Assembly (NCBI RefSeq): GCF_022829465.1
Contig: NZ_JAKSXZ010000140.1
Span: 124,001 to 188,000 of the forward strand
Source of the DNA: Methylobacterium sp. J-067
Lineage (GTDB): Bacteria > Pseudomonadota > Alphaproteobacteria > Rhizobiales > Beijerinckiaceae
DNA length: 64,000 bases
Direction of reading: 5' to 3'
The translations under genes and the position numbers were made by a program. Position 1 is the stretch's first letter, and each line of letters begins with the position of its first letter. The notes beneath the pieces are model-generated. The model was not told the DNA's origin and made no database searches. It saw nothing but the letters and a program-made list of their open reading frames with translations. This document shows positions 63,706 through 64,000 of this stretch, piece by piece.

Positions 63706-64000
63706 ATGGCGGAACACGGGCACGGGATTCTGGCAGGCAAGCGGGGGGTGATCCTCGGGGTCGCGAACAACCGTTCGATCGCCTGGGGCATCGCCCGCAG
63801 CGCCCGCGCCCACGGCGCCGAACTGGCCTTTACCTACCAGGGCGACGCCCTGCGCAAGCGCGTGGAGCCGCTGGCGAAGGAACTCGACGCGCAGGTCATC
63901 GGCCATTGCGACGTCACCGACGCTGCGTCCATCGACGCGGTGTTCGCCGAGGCGGCGCGCATCTTCCCCGAGGGCATCGATTTCGTCGTCCACTGCATCG
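63706..64000 (+). CDS. fabI: Enoyl-[acyl-carrier-protein] reductase, 5' part
   Basis: The first 98 codons are within the window; the rest is cut by the right edge. The translation begins MAEHGHGILAGKRGVILGVA, followed by the NAD-binding motif GVANNRSIAWGIA, AFTYQGDALRKRVEPLA, and CDVTDAASIDAVFAEAA. This is the SDR-type FabI N-terminus of fatty-acid elongation. The ATG at 63706 is the first in this frame after the co-chaperone gene. Confidence 0.93.
   Translation, partial: MAEHGHGILAGKRGVILGVANNRSIAWGIARSARAHGAELAFTYQGDALRKRVEPLAKELDAQVIGHCDVTDAASIDAVFAEAARIFPEGIDFVVHCI

Overview
The window is gene-dense, very GC-rich chromosomal DNA from an alphaproteobacterium. The split F1 ATPase operon (atpHAGDC with no F0 genes), an ATP12-type F1 assembly chaperone, DUF1285 and DUF6111 proteins, a LOV histidine kinase of the HisKA_2 class and a DUF6894-like protein all fit Hyphomicrobiales. 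A Methylobacterium/Methylorubrum-type organism is my best inference, not something the sequence proves. I see no rRNA, tRNA, CRISPR array, insertion sequence or prophage. Almost everything looks like core genome.

Layout. 0-9 kb: AbrB-type membrane protein, threonine dehydratase, EcsC-family protein, AmpG-like permease, LOV histidine kinase and mutS. 9-16 kb: a His-rich exported protein, an alpha/beta hydrolase, an SDR, a RelB/ParE-type toxin-antitoxin pair, ispA-type prenyl synthase, mtgA, argG and two thioredoxin-fold proteins. 16.7-22 kb: atpHAGDC, with hairpins in two of its gaps and a strong terminator at its end. 22-29.4 kb: a long minus-strand run from bioF through osmC-like, hrpB, thioesterase, DUF1285, CoA pyrophosphatase and DUF6111 to the CCA-adding enzyme, with bioA divergent from bioF. 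30.8-38.2 kb: a single-domain response regulator, a MarR regulator and a metal/tetrapyrrole import region. That region has a ZnuD-like TonB receptor on the plus strand facing a PepSY protein and a second TonB receptor on the minus strand. The second receptor lies behind a clear cobalamin riboswitch.

38.3-45.6 kb: pseudouridine synthase, a poly-Q exported protein, HAD phosphatase and ATP12 chaperone in one plus-strand run, then glutathione peroxidase, a cysteine-cluster protein, and a class III aminotransferase coupled to an AraC regulator. 45.6-49.6 kb: one 1,355-residue Pls/PosA-type single-module NRPS with three tandem membrane plus hexapeptide repeats, the most unusual gene here. 49.8-64 kb: histidine phosphatase, PPK2 kinase, a serine hydrolase, an MFS transporter, glucokinase, Tat-exported malate:quinone oxidoreductase, trehalose phosphatase, small unknown proteins, a DUF488 protein, a GH25 lysozyme, a Crp/Fnr regulator, a VOC protein, a CbpA-like co-chaperone, and the 5' end of fabI cut by the window edge.

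Functional links. ATP12 assembles the F1 sector encoded by atpHAGDC. bioF and bioA catalyse consecutive biotin steps. The riboswitch, second TonB receptor and PepSY protein form a B12-responsive outer/inner-membrane uptake unit. Several neighbouring pairs overlap by GTGA (receptor/PepSY, DUF1285/NUDIX, DUF6111/CCA, aminotransferase/AraC), which suggests translational coupling.
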